Positions 43,661-54,510 of a stretch of DNA of 64,000 nt are shown here, one piece after another. The stretch's first letter is position 1, and every line of letters begins with the position of its first letter. The DNA is taken from contig NOKP01000032.1 in the NCBI GenBank assembly GCA_002682825.1, positions 1 to 64,000 on the forward strand. The letters run 5' to 3'. This DNA is from Neonectria sp. B-13 (lineage: Eukaryota; Ascomycota; Sordariomycetes; Hypocreales; Nectriaceae). The notes beneath the pieces were generated by a model, which saw only the letters and a list, made by a program, of their open reading frames with translations, searched no databases and was not told the origin of the DNA. The position numbers and the translations under genes were made by a program.

Positions 43661-46600
43661 TTACGAAGTCTTCCAATCCCGCAGTACCTTGGCCAGAACA
43701 GGATGGCCCGAAGTCTCAGCCAGCTTCGCGGCCCGCTTGCACCGCATGCGCAGTGTATCGGGATCTTTGTCCTTCTGCAGCAACAGACACATGATGTCGA
43801 GACGGCCATGCTCAACAGCCGCCTCAAGCGCGGTCCGACCGCCCACTGCCGCCGCCGGCGCGTTGGTGTCTGCTCCGTGTTTCAAAAGCAATGATGCGAT
43901 GCGGAGATGGCCGTTGATGGCGGCCCTTTGCAAAGCCGTAGCGCCTTGCGACGGGCTGGGCGGACCGTTGACGTCCCCGCCTCGAGAAAGCAAGAGGCGG
44001 ACCAGAGGCACGGAGCCTGTTCCGACAGCAGCTTGTAATGCTGTCTCTCCCCACTCGGGACTAGGAGGCGCGTTGATATCCGCTCCTGCGTCTAACAAGG
44101 CCTTAACCAGATCCTCGTTCTTTGTTCCCACAGCTCCTTGAAGTGCGGTCTTATGGTGTTTGCCCAAGGCCGGGGCGTTGATGTCTGCTCCGGCTTGTAG
44201 CAACAGACGCACGACAGGGATGCATCCTCTCGCCGCGACTTGCTGAATTGGACGTCCTGGATCCTGGTTCACGTCGGCGCCGTGTACAATAAGAACTCGG
44301 ATCATATCCTCGTTGAGCGGCCACCTCCCAGTTGCAAATTGCAGTGCTGAGTCGCTTTTGCAGTTGGGCGACTTGTTGGGACTTACCCCTGCTGAGAGGA
44401 GGACCGTGACTGTGTTGATGTCGTTCAATTCGACCGCGGCCACCAAAGCCTTTGCACCAGCAACACCAGAGATGTTGGCACCTGCGTCTATTAAGAGTTT
44501 AGCTGACTCGGAAGTTTGAGCCCTTGCTGCAATTTCGATCGGACTCTTGCCGCTTGTTGATTCATTGACGTCGGCCTGGGCCTGTATGAGAAAGCGGACG
44601 GAATCGGCATCACCCAACCCCAATGCAGCCGCCAATGGTCCACCGCTAGGACAAGCCCCTTTTGCGATGAGCAAGCTCGCGATCTCGAAGCGCTTGAAGG
44701 ATATGCCAGGGATGAGAGGCAAGATACTTCCGGGAGTATTAACACTAGCGCCTCTGTCGAAAAGTCTTGTGATGATGGCTCTGTTTCTGTGCGCAATCGC
44801 AGCTTCAAGCGCACTGAGCCCACCCTGGACCAAGGCCGGTGGAGCGTTTACATCAGCCTTCAACTGCAGGAGTAAGTTGACCATGTCAAGATTTCCGCTT
44901 TCAGCCGCTGCTTGAAGACAGGTACGACCGCCCACTGCAGCAGCGCTCGCATGGATGTTGGCGCCAGCTTTGATCAACAGTCTGACAAGATCCAAGTCCC
45001 CGGACTCCACCGCTGCCTGTATGGCTGTTCTCCCATCAATAAGGCAGGGTGGTGCGTTGACGTTGGCATTGGCTTTCAGCAAGTGCTCAACCAGGTCTTG
45101 ATCCCCCGCTGAAGCGGCGGCTTGAAGGGCTGTTCTCGTGCCTCGTCCCGACGCAGGGCTATTGACCTCAGCTCCTTTGCTTAGCAGCAGACGTACTAAG
45201 CGGTGATTGACCGGTTCTGTCGCGGCAATCTGCAGCGCTGTTCCGCAACCTCCTAACCCGTTGATGTTTGCACCCAGACTAAGCAGCAAGCGAACCGCCC
45301 CAGCATCGTTCTGATGAACCGCTTCTTGCAACGGGGTTCGAGTAATTTCATCCTTTGACCCCAGGATTTTATTCGCGAAAGGATTGTCCATATAAGCTTT
45401 GACATCTTTGGCCACGTTGCCCTCAGAATCGAACTGGCAGTCCCTGAGGCATGGGAGGTAGCCGTTGGCCGGGGAGCCATTGACGTCTGCGCCTGCTTCC
45501 AAAAGAATTTGGATCATTTCAATATTTTTTCTTCCTGTCGCCTGTTGAAGAGCCGTCTGAAAGAAATAGAGCTCACCGCCACACGCTGGATCTTCTACAA
45601 CTGCCTCCCGAACGTTTTGGTATGCCTCACCGATTGGATAGTTGACGTCCGCTCCGGCAGCAAGTAACATTTCAGCCACCTCAATAGCATCGTACCAGAC
45701 AGCAATTTGTAATGCCGAACTTACAGCCTTTGTCGTATCATTGGGATTAGCACCGGCAGCCAGCATAGCCTGAACCAGCTCGGATGAACCAAGTTCAACG
45801 GCAATGGCCAACAGGGTCGGCTCGGCGAACGATGACGGCGATGCGCTCACATCAGCGCCTGAGTTGATCAGCATCATTGGAATCCCAGATCTCCTGAATT
45901 CTATCATCTTGATTGCTCTTTGAAAGGCTGTGTCGTCGTAGACTCCCTTGCTGTAAGCATTAGGGCTGGCCCCAGCCCTTAACAGAAGCTCGACAACAGC
46001 AGCATCCCTCCGGCTCACAGCTACGTGAAGCGCAGTCTCTTTAAAAGACAGGCCGGAGACACAGTTTGGGTCAACACCTTTGGCAAGCAAGGCGCGGACG
46101 GTGGCCTTATCCCCCATGGCGGCCGCACTGACAAGAAGATTCTCGCCCAGGATCTCCGTGGTCGGCAGTTTGGCATCAAGCAGGCGTTCAATCGTCCAGA
46201 AACTGCCACTTTGAACGACCCAAGTGAGGAATTTAATCGTCTTCCGGCATGACAGTAGGTTATTGGAAGAAAGATAGACGGTGTACCGGAGCAGTTGCAA
46301 TGAGGCATCGAAGAAGGATGCGTCGAAGAGCTTCTGGACATGTCTGACCAGTTCTCCTTCATGCCTTTCAATAGTTATCTCCTCTAAAATTGAAGATATC
46401 TTGGACGCGTACTCGGGAGCATCAGGATCGGCGTTTTCGCACAAGTAATGACCAAGGAGGCTTCGAGCCTCATGGATCGCCTTTCCGAGCTCTGTCTCAG
46501 CCGTCTGTGGTAAGTTTGTGATAGGTGTTTCGGCCCAGTCTGGAAGTGGGGGGTAGTTTAGGACCAGGTCAAGTGAATCGGTCATTGGATCAGATGACAA

Positions 46601-47395
46601 TCCCATGTCCAAATAAGTGTCGTTTGGTGATATAGTCAAACCGGTGTGTGAATCCCCCCAAGGACTCACATCAAGGTCCCAATACAGGGGGTTGGTCAGA
46701 TTGTCGACGAAAGGAGAGAACCTGGGAAAGTTCGGGCTGACGTTTATACTGAGATTGACGACTGAGGCTCGTCAGGAACAAGGTATCGGAGAATAGGACG
46801 AAGCAAGACTCACTGGACAACTCAAGGTGGCTCTGAAATTGGAACCATGGCAAGTCGCAATTCCCGATACTTCCGATCTCGTGAGGTTTCGGAGTCTGCG
46901 CTGATATTTCCTCAGTAGCAGGTAGGGAGGGGCCTTCTTATTTCGTCAGTGATGAGTAGTCCTGTTGAGTGATGTTATGGGTGAGCAATTTACCTGGCTC
47001 CTTTGCGAGTTGAGGCTGTGAACTCCAGTACCGAGACAGCTCTTTTCTCAATTTCTTCTCCGGGATTTTCTCCCTGTTGATGAGAATCTCGGTCTCTTTG
47101 CCCTCAAGCTTTCGCTTGCGAACAAGCTCCGCGGCAAGTTCCCACGTCTCCCGCGTGGAATTCTTCCCCATGTGCCAATGCTTGAGCTTTCGAACATACT
47201 GCGCCTTACTATTCAACTCGTTAATAACGGTGAACTTTGATATGGGCAATATGCTTACCTCGCATGGAATCCATGGTCATCTGCCAGGATCCTGATGACT
47301 TCTTCAAGTGTCTTTTTTTCCGAGACGTACAATGAGGATATCGTCAACTTATGGGAGTCCCACTCTTCTGAGGGAATCTTTCGTGCAGGAGCCAT
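43661..47395 (-). CDS. Clr5-domain ankyrin-repeat protein
   Basis: Four exons, 47259..47395, 46994..47208, 46814..46936 and 43661..46767, about 1193 residues. Exons 1-2 encode a complete Clr5 domain (about 1-75): SEEWDSHKLTISSLYV, KTLEEVIRILADDHGFHASK, QYVRKLKHWHMGKN. A linker with RKRKLEGKE follows. From about residue 370 to 1165 there are roughly 20 or more ankyrin repeats, with units such as GRTALQAAASAGDQDLVEHL, LLKANANVNAPP and GGRTALEAAVEHGRLDIM. Clr5-ankyrin genes are numerous in filamentous fungi and are thought to mediate protein-protein contacts. No NACHT or other NTPase domain is present, so it is not an NLR by itself. The starts given by longer frames at 46669 lack an ATG; the spliced start at 47395 does not. 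Confidence 0.85.
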
Positions 47396-48280
47396 GGCTT
47401 GGCTGCAAGTACAGAGTTGTCATGGAAGAGATACAAGCTAAAGAAGCTAAAGAAGAGAGATTGACAAGAAGATTGGAATGGCCTTTTAAGTTCCGAGACC
47501 AACAGGTTGATCAGGGCCTCGTTTGGCACAAGCAGAAAAATTCTGGCAAGAATGAGTCCAGCCCGTGAATTCTCGACATTCGGAATTTGCGGCACAGTTG
47601 TCCTTGGGGGATATATCATTGGCCGCATGTCATGTGGCGCTCCGTCACATATATTAGTGGCGTTCCAGAATTTGCGTCTGTTCAATCATTGCCCCTGTAA
47701 GTTCTGGGATCGACGCAAATTCTGGCATTGACCATTTAGGAGCCTTTGCACTTGCTTTTCAGGCGCGAGTTGATTGGCTCTGACCACAGGTTGTGTCCTT
47801 GGACAGTCTTCCAGAGCATGGCCAGAATTTGCGAGGTCCGTCTTGTGTAACCCAGGGAAAAGTGATGCTACCGTACCACTCTCGCGTGAGAAGACTCCCG
47901 CATACCATACATCGGAGGTCTCCTATTCCACCACATTTATTTATTCTCATCAGCAAGAAATCTTGGAGTGTCGAAATTATCCACCGCCAACCCGTCAACT
48001 AGACATGGCACTACCTATCCCTGGAAGACATCGTTGCCATCATTAGCGTGCTGCTGGCCATCCCTCCCGCCGCACTCGTACTATAGACACTTTGGAAGAG
48101 GAAGGCGAGCAACTCCTCGGAAACCCAAGCTGCGTACAACATGCCGTTGCTAGGCATTTTATTCCCAAGCACCACTTCGGGGAACTTGAACATCTATCTG
48201 CCTTCTGCCCGTTGATGACATGGTTATCTTACGCAAATCGACGCGTCTGTAGTGGTCATTACTACATACGCTAGCAGTGT
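47396..48280. other. intergenic, with inverted repeats
   Basis: No gene recognised. The motif CAGAATTTGCG or its complement recurs (47539, 47581, 47665, 47712, 47822). Confidence 0.4.
47665..47725. repeat. 14-bp perfect inverted repeat
   Basis: CCAGAATTTGCGTC (47665..47678) and its exact complement GACGCAAATTCTGG (47712..47725), with a 33-nt loop. It may be a hairpin or the ends of a small foldback element. Confidence 0.6.
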
Positions 48281-48349
48281 AGGTTGTCGGGCAATTGACC
48301 TCTGTTCTCAGAGGGTCGAGGATACATTCTTGGATGTTCATGGGGCGCC
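48281..48349 (-). repeat. dispersed repeat, copy C (inverted)
   Basis: The reverse complement matches copy A (4226..4283) at about 52 of 58 positions. All six differences are transitions. Similarity fades on either side. Confidence 0.7.
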
Positions 48350-48555
48350 TGCCTGCGTCGGGGAGTCGTGCCCAAGTAAAGTTATTCTTTGGGGACTACA
48401 ATCTAGTATGTTCATATGTTCATGTCTCTAGTAGATATTACGGCACATCTGGCTGAGGAAGGTGAAATATATACTCAGAAAGGAGGCGTGGACAGATCAT
48501 TCTTTGGACTAAGCACGGCTGGCTGCTTGCCGGCAATGCCAACAATGGTTTATTT

Positions 48556-49416
48556 TTAAGACAACTTTGGGGTTATAACCCCATCGTCGACCCACAGAGT
48601 TATTGATGTACATATGGTAGTGATAAGAATGCCTACGCGACCTGTGTTGATTTGCGCCTGCGTCCACGTGCATGTTGTCTTGAGTTGCACCCAGGTATCG
48701 AGAACACTAGTCCCTGGAGTGACAACCACGCTGTCAGAGAGAACCGAGTTTTCCCCGAGGGCGCATGCGAACGAGAAACTGGAACAGGCTCCGCCCTGAC
48801 GTATCCAGACTGATGCGTCGTACGTGCTGCCAGCAACGAGGGAGGCGCTGTCGGCAAGGCCATAGAAGCCGGAGCCGAGCATTGGACCCATATACGCCAA
48901 ATAACCAGATTGGCTACCTGAATGAAACAGACTTTTGTCAAGGGTTATGATAGGTCTTATGGTGTTTACGTAGGCGATTCCCCATGGGGCAACACCGTCC
49001 TCGAAGCCAGGGTTCTGTAAATAATTGGGGGGTGAAGGCGTGGAAGTCTCGCTCGAAGACGAAGTTGAGTCGCTGGTGGTGGTGGTAGATATAGTGGCAG
49101 ATGTCTCAGTTGTAGATGTCTCGGTTGTAGATGTCTCAGTCGTAGAAGTTTCGGCAATCTCGACGCTGGATGTCTCGGTCGTAGAGGGCTCGGCTGTAGA
49201 AGTCTCGGTGGTGGATGAATCAGCCGCAGAAGTCTCGGAGACCTCTTCGATAGTAGAAGTCTTGGTGATCCCAGTGCTGGTGGTCTCAGCCGAAGTCGTG
49301 TCAGAAGAAACCTCAGTCGTCAAGGACGAAGACACGTCGGTTTGTGGTTTGCACGGGCCCGCCGACGCGCCGTAGCTTAGAGCCAACAGCTGCAGGACGA
49401 GAGCTGCCGCATGCAT
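48556..49416 (-). CDS. secreted Ser/Thr-stalk protein with carbohydrate-binding-like domain
   Basis: Single exon, 286 residues. I choose MHAAALVLQLLALSYGASA as the start because it is a clean signal peptide; the frame is open further upstream to 49551. The mature protein begins GPCKPQTD, then a Ser/Thr stalk (about 28-130) with tandem TSTTE units. The C-terminal 155 residues (NYLQNPGFEDGVAPWGIAYV, SGYLAYMGPMLGSGFYGLAD, YDASVWIRQGG) fit a galactose-binding-like jelly-roll similar to CBM4/9 modules. It is probably a wall or secreted glycoprotein that binds glycans. It shares the GPCKP cap with the GLEYA gene at 54511. Confidence 0.75.
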   Translation of the reverse strand: MHAAALVLQLLALSYGASAGPCKPQTDVSSSLTTEVSSDTTSAETTSTGITKTSTIEEVSETSAADSSTTETSTAEPSTTETSSVEIAETSTTETSTTETSTTETSATISTTTTSDSTSSSSETSTPSPPNYLQNPGFEDGVAPWGIAYVNTIRPIITLDKSLFHSGSQSGYLAYMGPMLGSGFYGLADSASLVAGSTYDASVWIRQGGACSSFSFACALGENSVLSDSVVVTPGTSVLDTWVQLKTTCTWTQAQINTGRVGILITTICTSITLWVDDGVITPKLS

Positions 49417-50019
49417 CTTGAGTTTTGTCGAGCGCACCCGAGAATAAGAATCAAGCAGGTAATAAAACACGAAGGACAACAGCGACTGCGAGAAAATTAA
49501 AGAAAAAGAGAGGAAATGGGCGCACAAAGCGAGAGACGTTTTGACGCGCAATCAGGGGAATGTGGCTTGCTCTTAGCCGAAGCTGCTCTACAAAAGGCAG
49601 CTCACCTTAACTATTTCATCTTAGTGGTAGCAATAGCGCGGCTGCAGCATCCGCTGTAGCCCTCAGAGCGAGCAGGGGATACAGGGGGAAAAGACTCCAT
49701 TTTACGCGCACGCGGAAGGTTCAGGCGGCAACATCATCTGTGCTCTTACTGCTTTTGGGCCACAGCCGCAAGCCACGTCGGCCGATGGTTCCGGATTTAA
49801 CAGCGAGCCCGTGAATACGCACGCGGTTAGCGTAACGGGTTGAGAAACTATTGGGTTGCGTACCCACATGGTACCTGAGATGAAGCCTTGGCAAACCCCG
49901 GACAATCCATGAGCTGAGGTTCACATTGTTGGCCCAACCAAGTAAGCCAAAATAGCAATATTGTAAATGAAAGACCCTGTGTGTACTATCCCGGACTCCA
50001 TCTACTCTACCAGTATCGT
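49417..50019. other. intergenic, no gene recognised
   Basis: Promoter of the stalk-protein gene. No structure of note. Confidence 0.45.
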
Positions 50020-50223
50020 TCACGTTTCAAACCATTCGTGCTTCAATACCTCATCGGCCGTTGTGTGCTTGCTAGGTTCGTATCGGAACAACTTGTACAA
50101 TAGGTCGTTGGACCGTGAGAGTGTCGCGACTGGAATAGCGTAGAGCAAATCGTGGCTGAGTAAGCGCGGGACCCAAGCAACAACTCCTCGGAAGAAGTGC
50201 AATACTACCAGGGGGCGTTCCAA
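50020..50223 (-). pseudogene. protein-kinase C-terminal fragment
   Basis: The frame ends NDLLYKLFRYEPSKHTTADE followed by VLKHEWFET. This resembles subdomain XI of CMGC-type kinases (usual DLLxKxLxYDPxKRxTAxEALxHxWF), with the conserved Arg replaced by His. No kinase core lies upstream. The similarity is short, so confidence is limited. Confidence 0.4.
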
Positions 50224-50249
50224 GCGTAGAGAATACGATGAGCACCCGG

Positions 50250-51025
50250 CTATGGAGGGATTGTATAGGCATTAGATTCCATGGCCGTTGCGCAAGGGAT
50301 AAATGTATCTTGTCGTTGGATGCCTAACACTATTAGTGCTTGCCCATATGCTTCTGAAGCAGTGAGGATCAGACCTGGGTGGACCAAAGTTGCATGGGTC
50401 CCACAAGATCCGTAGTAAAGGACGATTTCGTGAGCCAGGTAGATTATGACAGTCTTTGATTGCCCGTATAAAGCCCATGCCTGATGCCCCCTCTTCTGGA
50501 AATTGGAGTTATCCGAGTCATTAATGCCATGTATCTTATGGACTCCTGAAGACACGTTGACTGCCCAGGAATGAAACACAGAAGTCGAGGCCGAGAGATG
50601 AGCTGGAAGGTGACAAGTGAGTGATCCCAAATTGCCCCTCAGATCCATCTTCCGTAGCTTCCAGGTTGGGGAATGAGTGCCATAACGCCAGCGTTTTTGA
50701 CAAGTAAGTTGACATTATTGTTCGACTGAGCGAACGCTTCTGAATGAATTGTGGTCAATCTCCACCAGCTCAATTCACCCGGGCTCCAGGACTCCGCTCG
50801 AGGCCCCTTTGGCTTTGGGAATGTCGCGCGCCAGAAGACAGTTGCTCCCGTCACCGCCAGTGCTTGGGCCGTTTCAGCGCCAATGTTGGACGAAGTTCCA
50901 GTGACGACGGCCACCTTTCCCTTGAGCTTATCAGCAAGTCCTTCGTCTTTTATAACCTGGAGACCTGTTGGGAGGGCATCGCCTGGACCCTCAGGATGCT
51001 TGTCAACCTCTGCGTAACGAGACAT
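50250..51025 (-). pseudogene. frameshifted SDR pseudogene
   Basis: It begins MSRYAEVDKHPEGPGDALPT at 51025. The nucleotide site VAVVTGTSSNIGAETAQALA is intact and NNAG reads KNAG (VNLLVKNAGVMA). After that, the frame breaks near 50680 (PNLEATEDG lies in the next frame) and breaks again before NVSSGVHKIHGINDSDNSNF; the active-site-like segment YGQSKTVIIYLAHEI survives. Several shifts and lost segments rule out simple introns. It resembles long-form SDRs that act on lipids or polyketide-type substrates. Confidence 0.7.
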
Positions 51026-52077
51026 GTCGACGACTAATAGCTGCAGCAACGTGCCTGAATTTCGATTCGAAGGTTTCATTTGGAGTTTTATTCTTGGTGA
51101 GGTACTCAAGAGCGATGTCAACGGGGGCAACTGGCTGCTGTATTTGTAGAATCCAGTCAACTTTCCCGAAGTCCTATACAAGCCGCACTACCGCCCATGT
51201 CATGGATGGACCTTGGAATCTGGTTCTATTTGCTATAATTAGCTACTTACAGAATTCCGTATAGCGGTTTATTTCGTTGGAATTTGTTACTAGTGTTGAG
51301 GAATTCGGGTGGTGATTTCTGCATCCTATTTAGTGCTCATAATCATTCAGGGGATAAACTGTAGAGGTGTACAAACAGAGGCCAGAAGTATGCTTCGAAT
51401 GTTGGCGATGTGCTGCTCATCGTATGAATTACTCTAGAAGCTGATGCGAATTCACCGGAGAGTTCACCAGTGCCTAGCTGTCAATACTGTATGGCTATTA
51501 TATCAGGGATCCAACGTGGAGTGACACACTTCAGCACGGAGTAAAGCTTGCCCACCCTTCTGGCACCACTCTGAACTCCGCATGAAACCCCATAGATCCT
51601 CTTGGGGTCCGACTAACCGCTATTAGCTCGGACTCCTGGATATCTGCTGGGATTGCTAGATGCCTGTTTCACAATCGACGGGCAAATTAAAGCTCGAGTT
51701 GAAGTTTCCTAATTTTACTATAATGATTGTATCTGTGGGTGTGGATTAAATTTGGCGGGCAATCGCTATATTATTTTGAGCCCTATTGAGAACGAGTAAC
51801 AATATGGAGGCATATGCAGGGATTGAATACCAATTATGGACCCAGTACTCCGGCTCTCGCTCTCCTATTGTCTCCTTTCCCTTCTTATGCCTCGTTACTC
51901 AGGTTAGTCAGTCAAGTCGTAACGAACCCAGCCATCATTGGAGCGCGGAGAGTTTGAGCCACGTCGTGAACATCGTCGTTGGACACGTCGTCGTTGGACA
52001 TCACAGCTCTCAAAATGCCACGGCCCTCTTCTCGGTCCTCCTTCTTGTAGATGTTCAAACTGGGATTGCAAAACTCC
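51026..52077. other. intergenic, no gene recognised
   Basis: AT-rich with no coding signature. A plus-strand frame at 51786..52118 partly overlaps the relic that follows. Confidence 0.4.
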
Positions 52078-52675
52078 TTATTCGCCATCATAGTGTGTTT
52101 TCAGCCATGCCTTTTTAACATCCATCAAACCCTCAGCAGCTGCAGCTTTTGCGGCCTGCAAAGCGTTGAATTCCTCCCAGTCGCTGTTTGGCCAGAAGGC
52201 GTGCAACAACATGATTCCTTGTTGATTCAAAGGCGAAGGGCCAACCTTGGGGCCGATGAGCGGGTCGCTGAGCCGGACTTCAAAGAAACTGAGGCTTGGG
52301 GTAAGAGGCTTGAAATAGGCTACAGAGCGGCCGTTAGAGCGGTTTGCGATGGAACGGGATTGACCGGAGCGGTCTGAGAAGATAGTTTAGAGTTTGCGGT
52401 CATCCTTAATGGGCTTTCCGATGATGTTGCGGACATGACCTGTGGTGTACAATACGTTCTTTAAGCGGAGGATATCGTGTGAACGCGGATTGGTCTTGAT
52501 CGGCGAGGTCTTGGTGGGGAGGTTGGTGGTCCCGATGCGGACGGCCTGCGTTGAGCTACTCATGATACTGTTTATGAAGGAGTCGATGGGTGTGCAATCG
52601 TCACAAAACCAAGAGCGATCCTTAGCGGCACTGGTAGGGATGCTTCAGGCGATGTCACAGTAAGGCCAAAGCTCC
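52078..52675 (-). pseudogene. Copia Gag-Pol-derived relic
   Basis: Minus-strand reading gives TSAAKDRSWFCDDCTPIDSF, VRIGTTNLPTKTSPIKT, HDILRLKNVLYTTGHVRNII, an in-frame TAA at 52387..52389, then GRSVAYFKPLTP and VGPKVGPSP-like segments (GPKVGPSPLNQQGIM) and ends WLKTHYDGE. The order and motifs fit fungal genes derived from the Copia protease / pre-integrase region, known as stand-alone genes in many ascomycetes. One stop inside an otherwise open 190-codon frame suggests recent loss. No integrase or RT and no LTRs are seen. Confidence 0.55.
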
Positions 52676-53063
52676 TTAGATATTATTCGACGAAGGGTTC
52701 CTGGATGAAGAGATCTTTAATACAGCGAGGAGGTTTGATAACAAGTGTTCATTAATTAGAGCTTGAAATGGCGAATGGGAAATTTTGGGAACAGCAGTGC
52801 GTCTAGGGTAGTGAGCTGACTACGGAGGGCCTTTGCTGATTGACTTTTTGGACCCTCCGGAGGATCTTGTACTGGACCAATTATCCCTGGATTCTTTCGT
52901 CCCGCGTTTCCAATAAGGATCCTAGATTGATAAATCCCCCGACATGTCGTAAATACACCCAACGGCAGCTTGGGTGGTTCCAACAATATCCTTTGCTGCC
53001 CTAAACGAACGGGAGACCAGCCTCGCGATCTCTGCGTGGCATAAAATTCTCCAAGCACAGAAA

Positions 53064-53160
53064 TGGAGAAAACGGATGTCATTGTCGTTGGTGTTACTCA
53101 GCCTGACCGACTTGCCATTCCCCTCGCACTTTCCCATCAGAAAGTCAAATCAGTTCCTCG
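53064..53160 (+). pseudogene. possible FAD-monooxygenase N-terminal fragment
   Basis: MEKTDVIVVGVTQPDRLAI and PLALSHQKVKS resemble the beginning of phenol-hydroxylase-type monooxygenases (TDVIVVGAGPTGL...), with the GAGPTG loop ruined. It is about 30 codons, so the call is tentative. Confidence 0.3.
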
Positions 53161-54510
53161 CGTGCCTGTGCCAAACTCAGCGTCGTAATACGAGCGGTTT
53201 AGTTGCCGACAACGTCTACGCTCTCATCAGCCTGTTGTTCTGGAGAATAAAAGCGAAAGACACAGGATCCCCGCGCAATTGCACTTGTCGGTGAGAACCA
53301 CCGGATTCTAGAGTTGCTCGGAATCCAGGCAAATGATAGATTGCTAGAGTTCTCGTTCTAGAAGGCCTCTAGAAGGTCTCTACGTCTTCTCTTTACCAGC
53401 GTACTAGTCCCTCACAGCCATGAAACCGACCATAGACGCATGGCTTCTTTCTGTACCCACAGAAAAGACGGGCTCATCGAAGCGAACACTTGAGGAGATT
53501 GTCACATATGTCATCGTTCTGTGCTATGTCCGTGCGTGCCGTAGGCCGTTCGTCTCGTGGTTCGTGGTTCGGGATCGATTCCGAAACGGGCCATGACGTC
53601 CGCCAGTGGATCATCTGATAGGCTAAAACGAAACATCCGCATACGAATGTCGAGAAACGGGATGGGCTGGATCGGATGAACAGGGGAATCTATCTATCTA
53701 GACCCACCATCGACTGAAACAATAGTGCAAGGTACGCGGCCATCTTAGCGCAAGGGAATACGGCACGGCAGACTGCCACCCTCCCGATGAATGACCGAGG
53801 CTCGCTCTCCAACCTGAGCTAAGCTGCAGTCACCCACCGGAAATGTTCCCATGGCTGTGGGCCTTGATATCATCCCGCGACTTTGTTATAGGTATAGTAC
53901 TGCCGAAGTGAAATGTCCTGGTATCTGGCTCATAATGCTGCTGTCCAAGGCAGCGCTAGAGGCTGTAGACTTCTGCGAGTCATTTTATAAATACGAACAA
54001 GTTGAAACGCGTCCCGAGAAAAGAAATATCCGGGCCACTAAGAGCACTGTCCCGACTTAGTCCCCGCTGATATGGCTTGTGTCTAGACTACAACGAGTTA
54101 GACGGTGGAAAACGGTGGGATTTGGAACTAGCGACGTAGCGAATGGTCTGATTCGGACCAAGAACAAGGATCAGTTAAATGAAGAAAACGGTGCGTCGAA
54201 CGTTGCAACCCACAGAGGAGCTCTTTGGCTCGCGAAATGGACAAGACACAACGGTGAGATATCGCACCCTGGAGAGCTATTAAGACAACTGTCTCGCGGT
54301 TCTCGACGAATGCACCTTGTTGCTTCTCAACCTCATCTTTCATTCCATCTTTCTTCTCACCCATATTCAGTCATTCATTACTGTTCAGAGTAACCTTGCC
54401 GTTACTTCTATACACTCTTTTGACCATCTCAGTCAACCTTGTCATTCCTTGATCAGACCGGATCTATTGCATACTCTACATTCACTTATTTTTCAATTTC
54501 CACCTACAAC
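53161..54510. other. gene-poor stretch, then GLEYA promoter
   Basis: No convincing gene. CT-rich tracts in the last 190 bp are typical of a fungal promoter. Confidence 0.4.

Noticed and set aside
46671..46853. 60-codon frame as a separate small gene
   Set aside because: It covers part of exon 3 and the following intron of the Clr5-ankyrin gene.
43661..47395. Ankyrin protein as an NLR-type immune receptor
   Set aside because: There is no NACHT or NB-ARC region; the N-terminus is a Clr5 domain.
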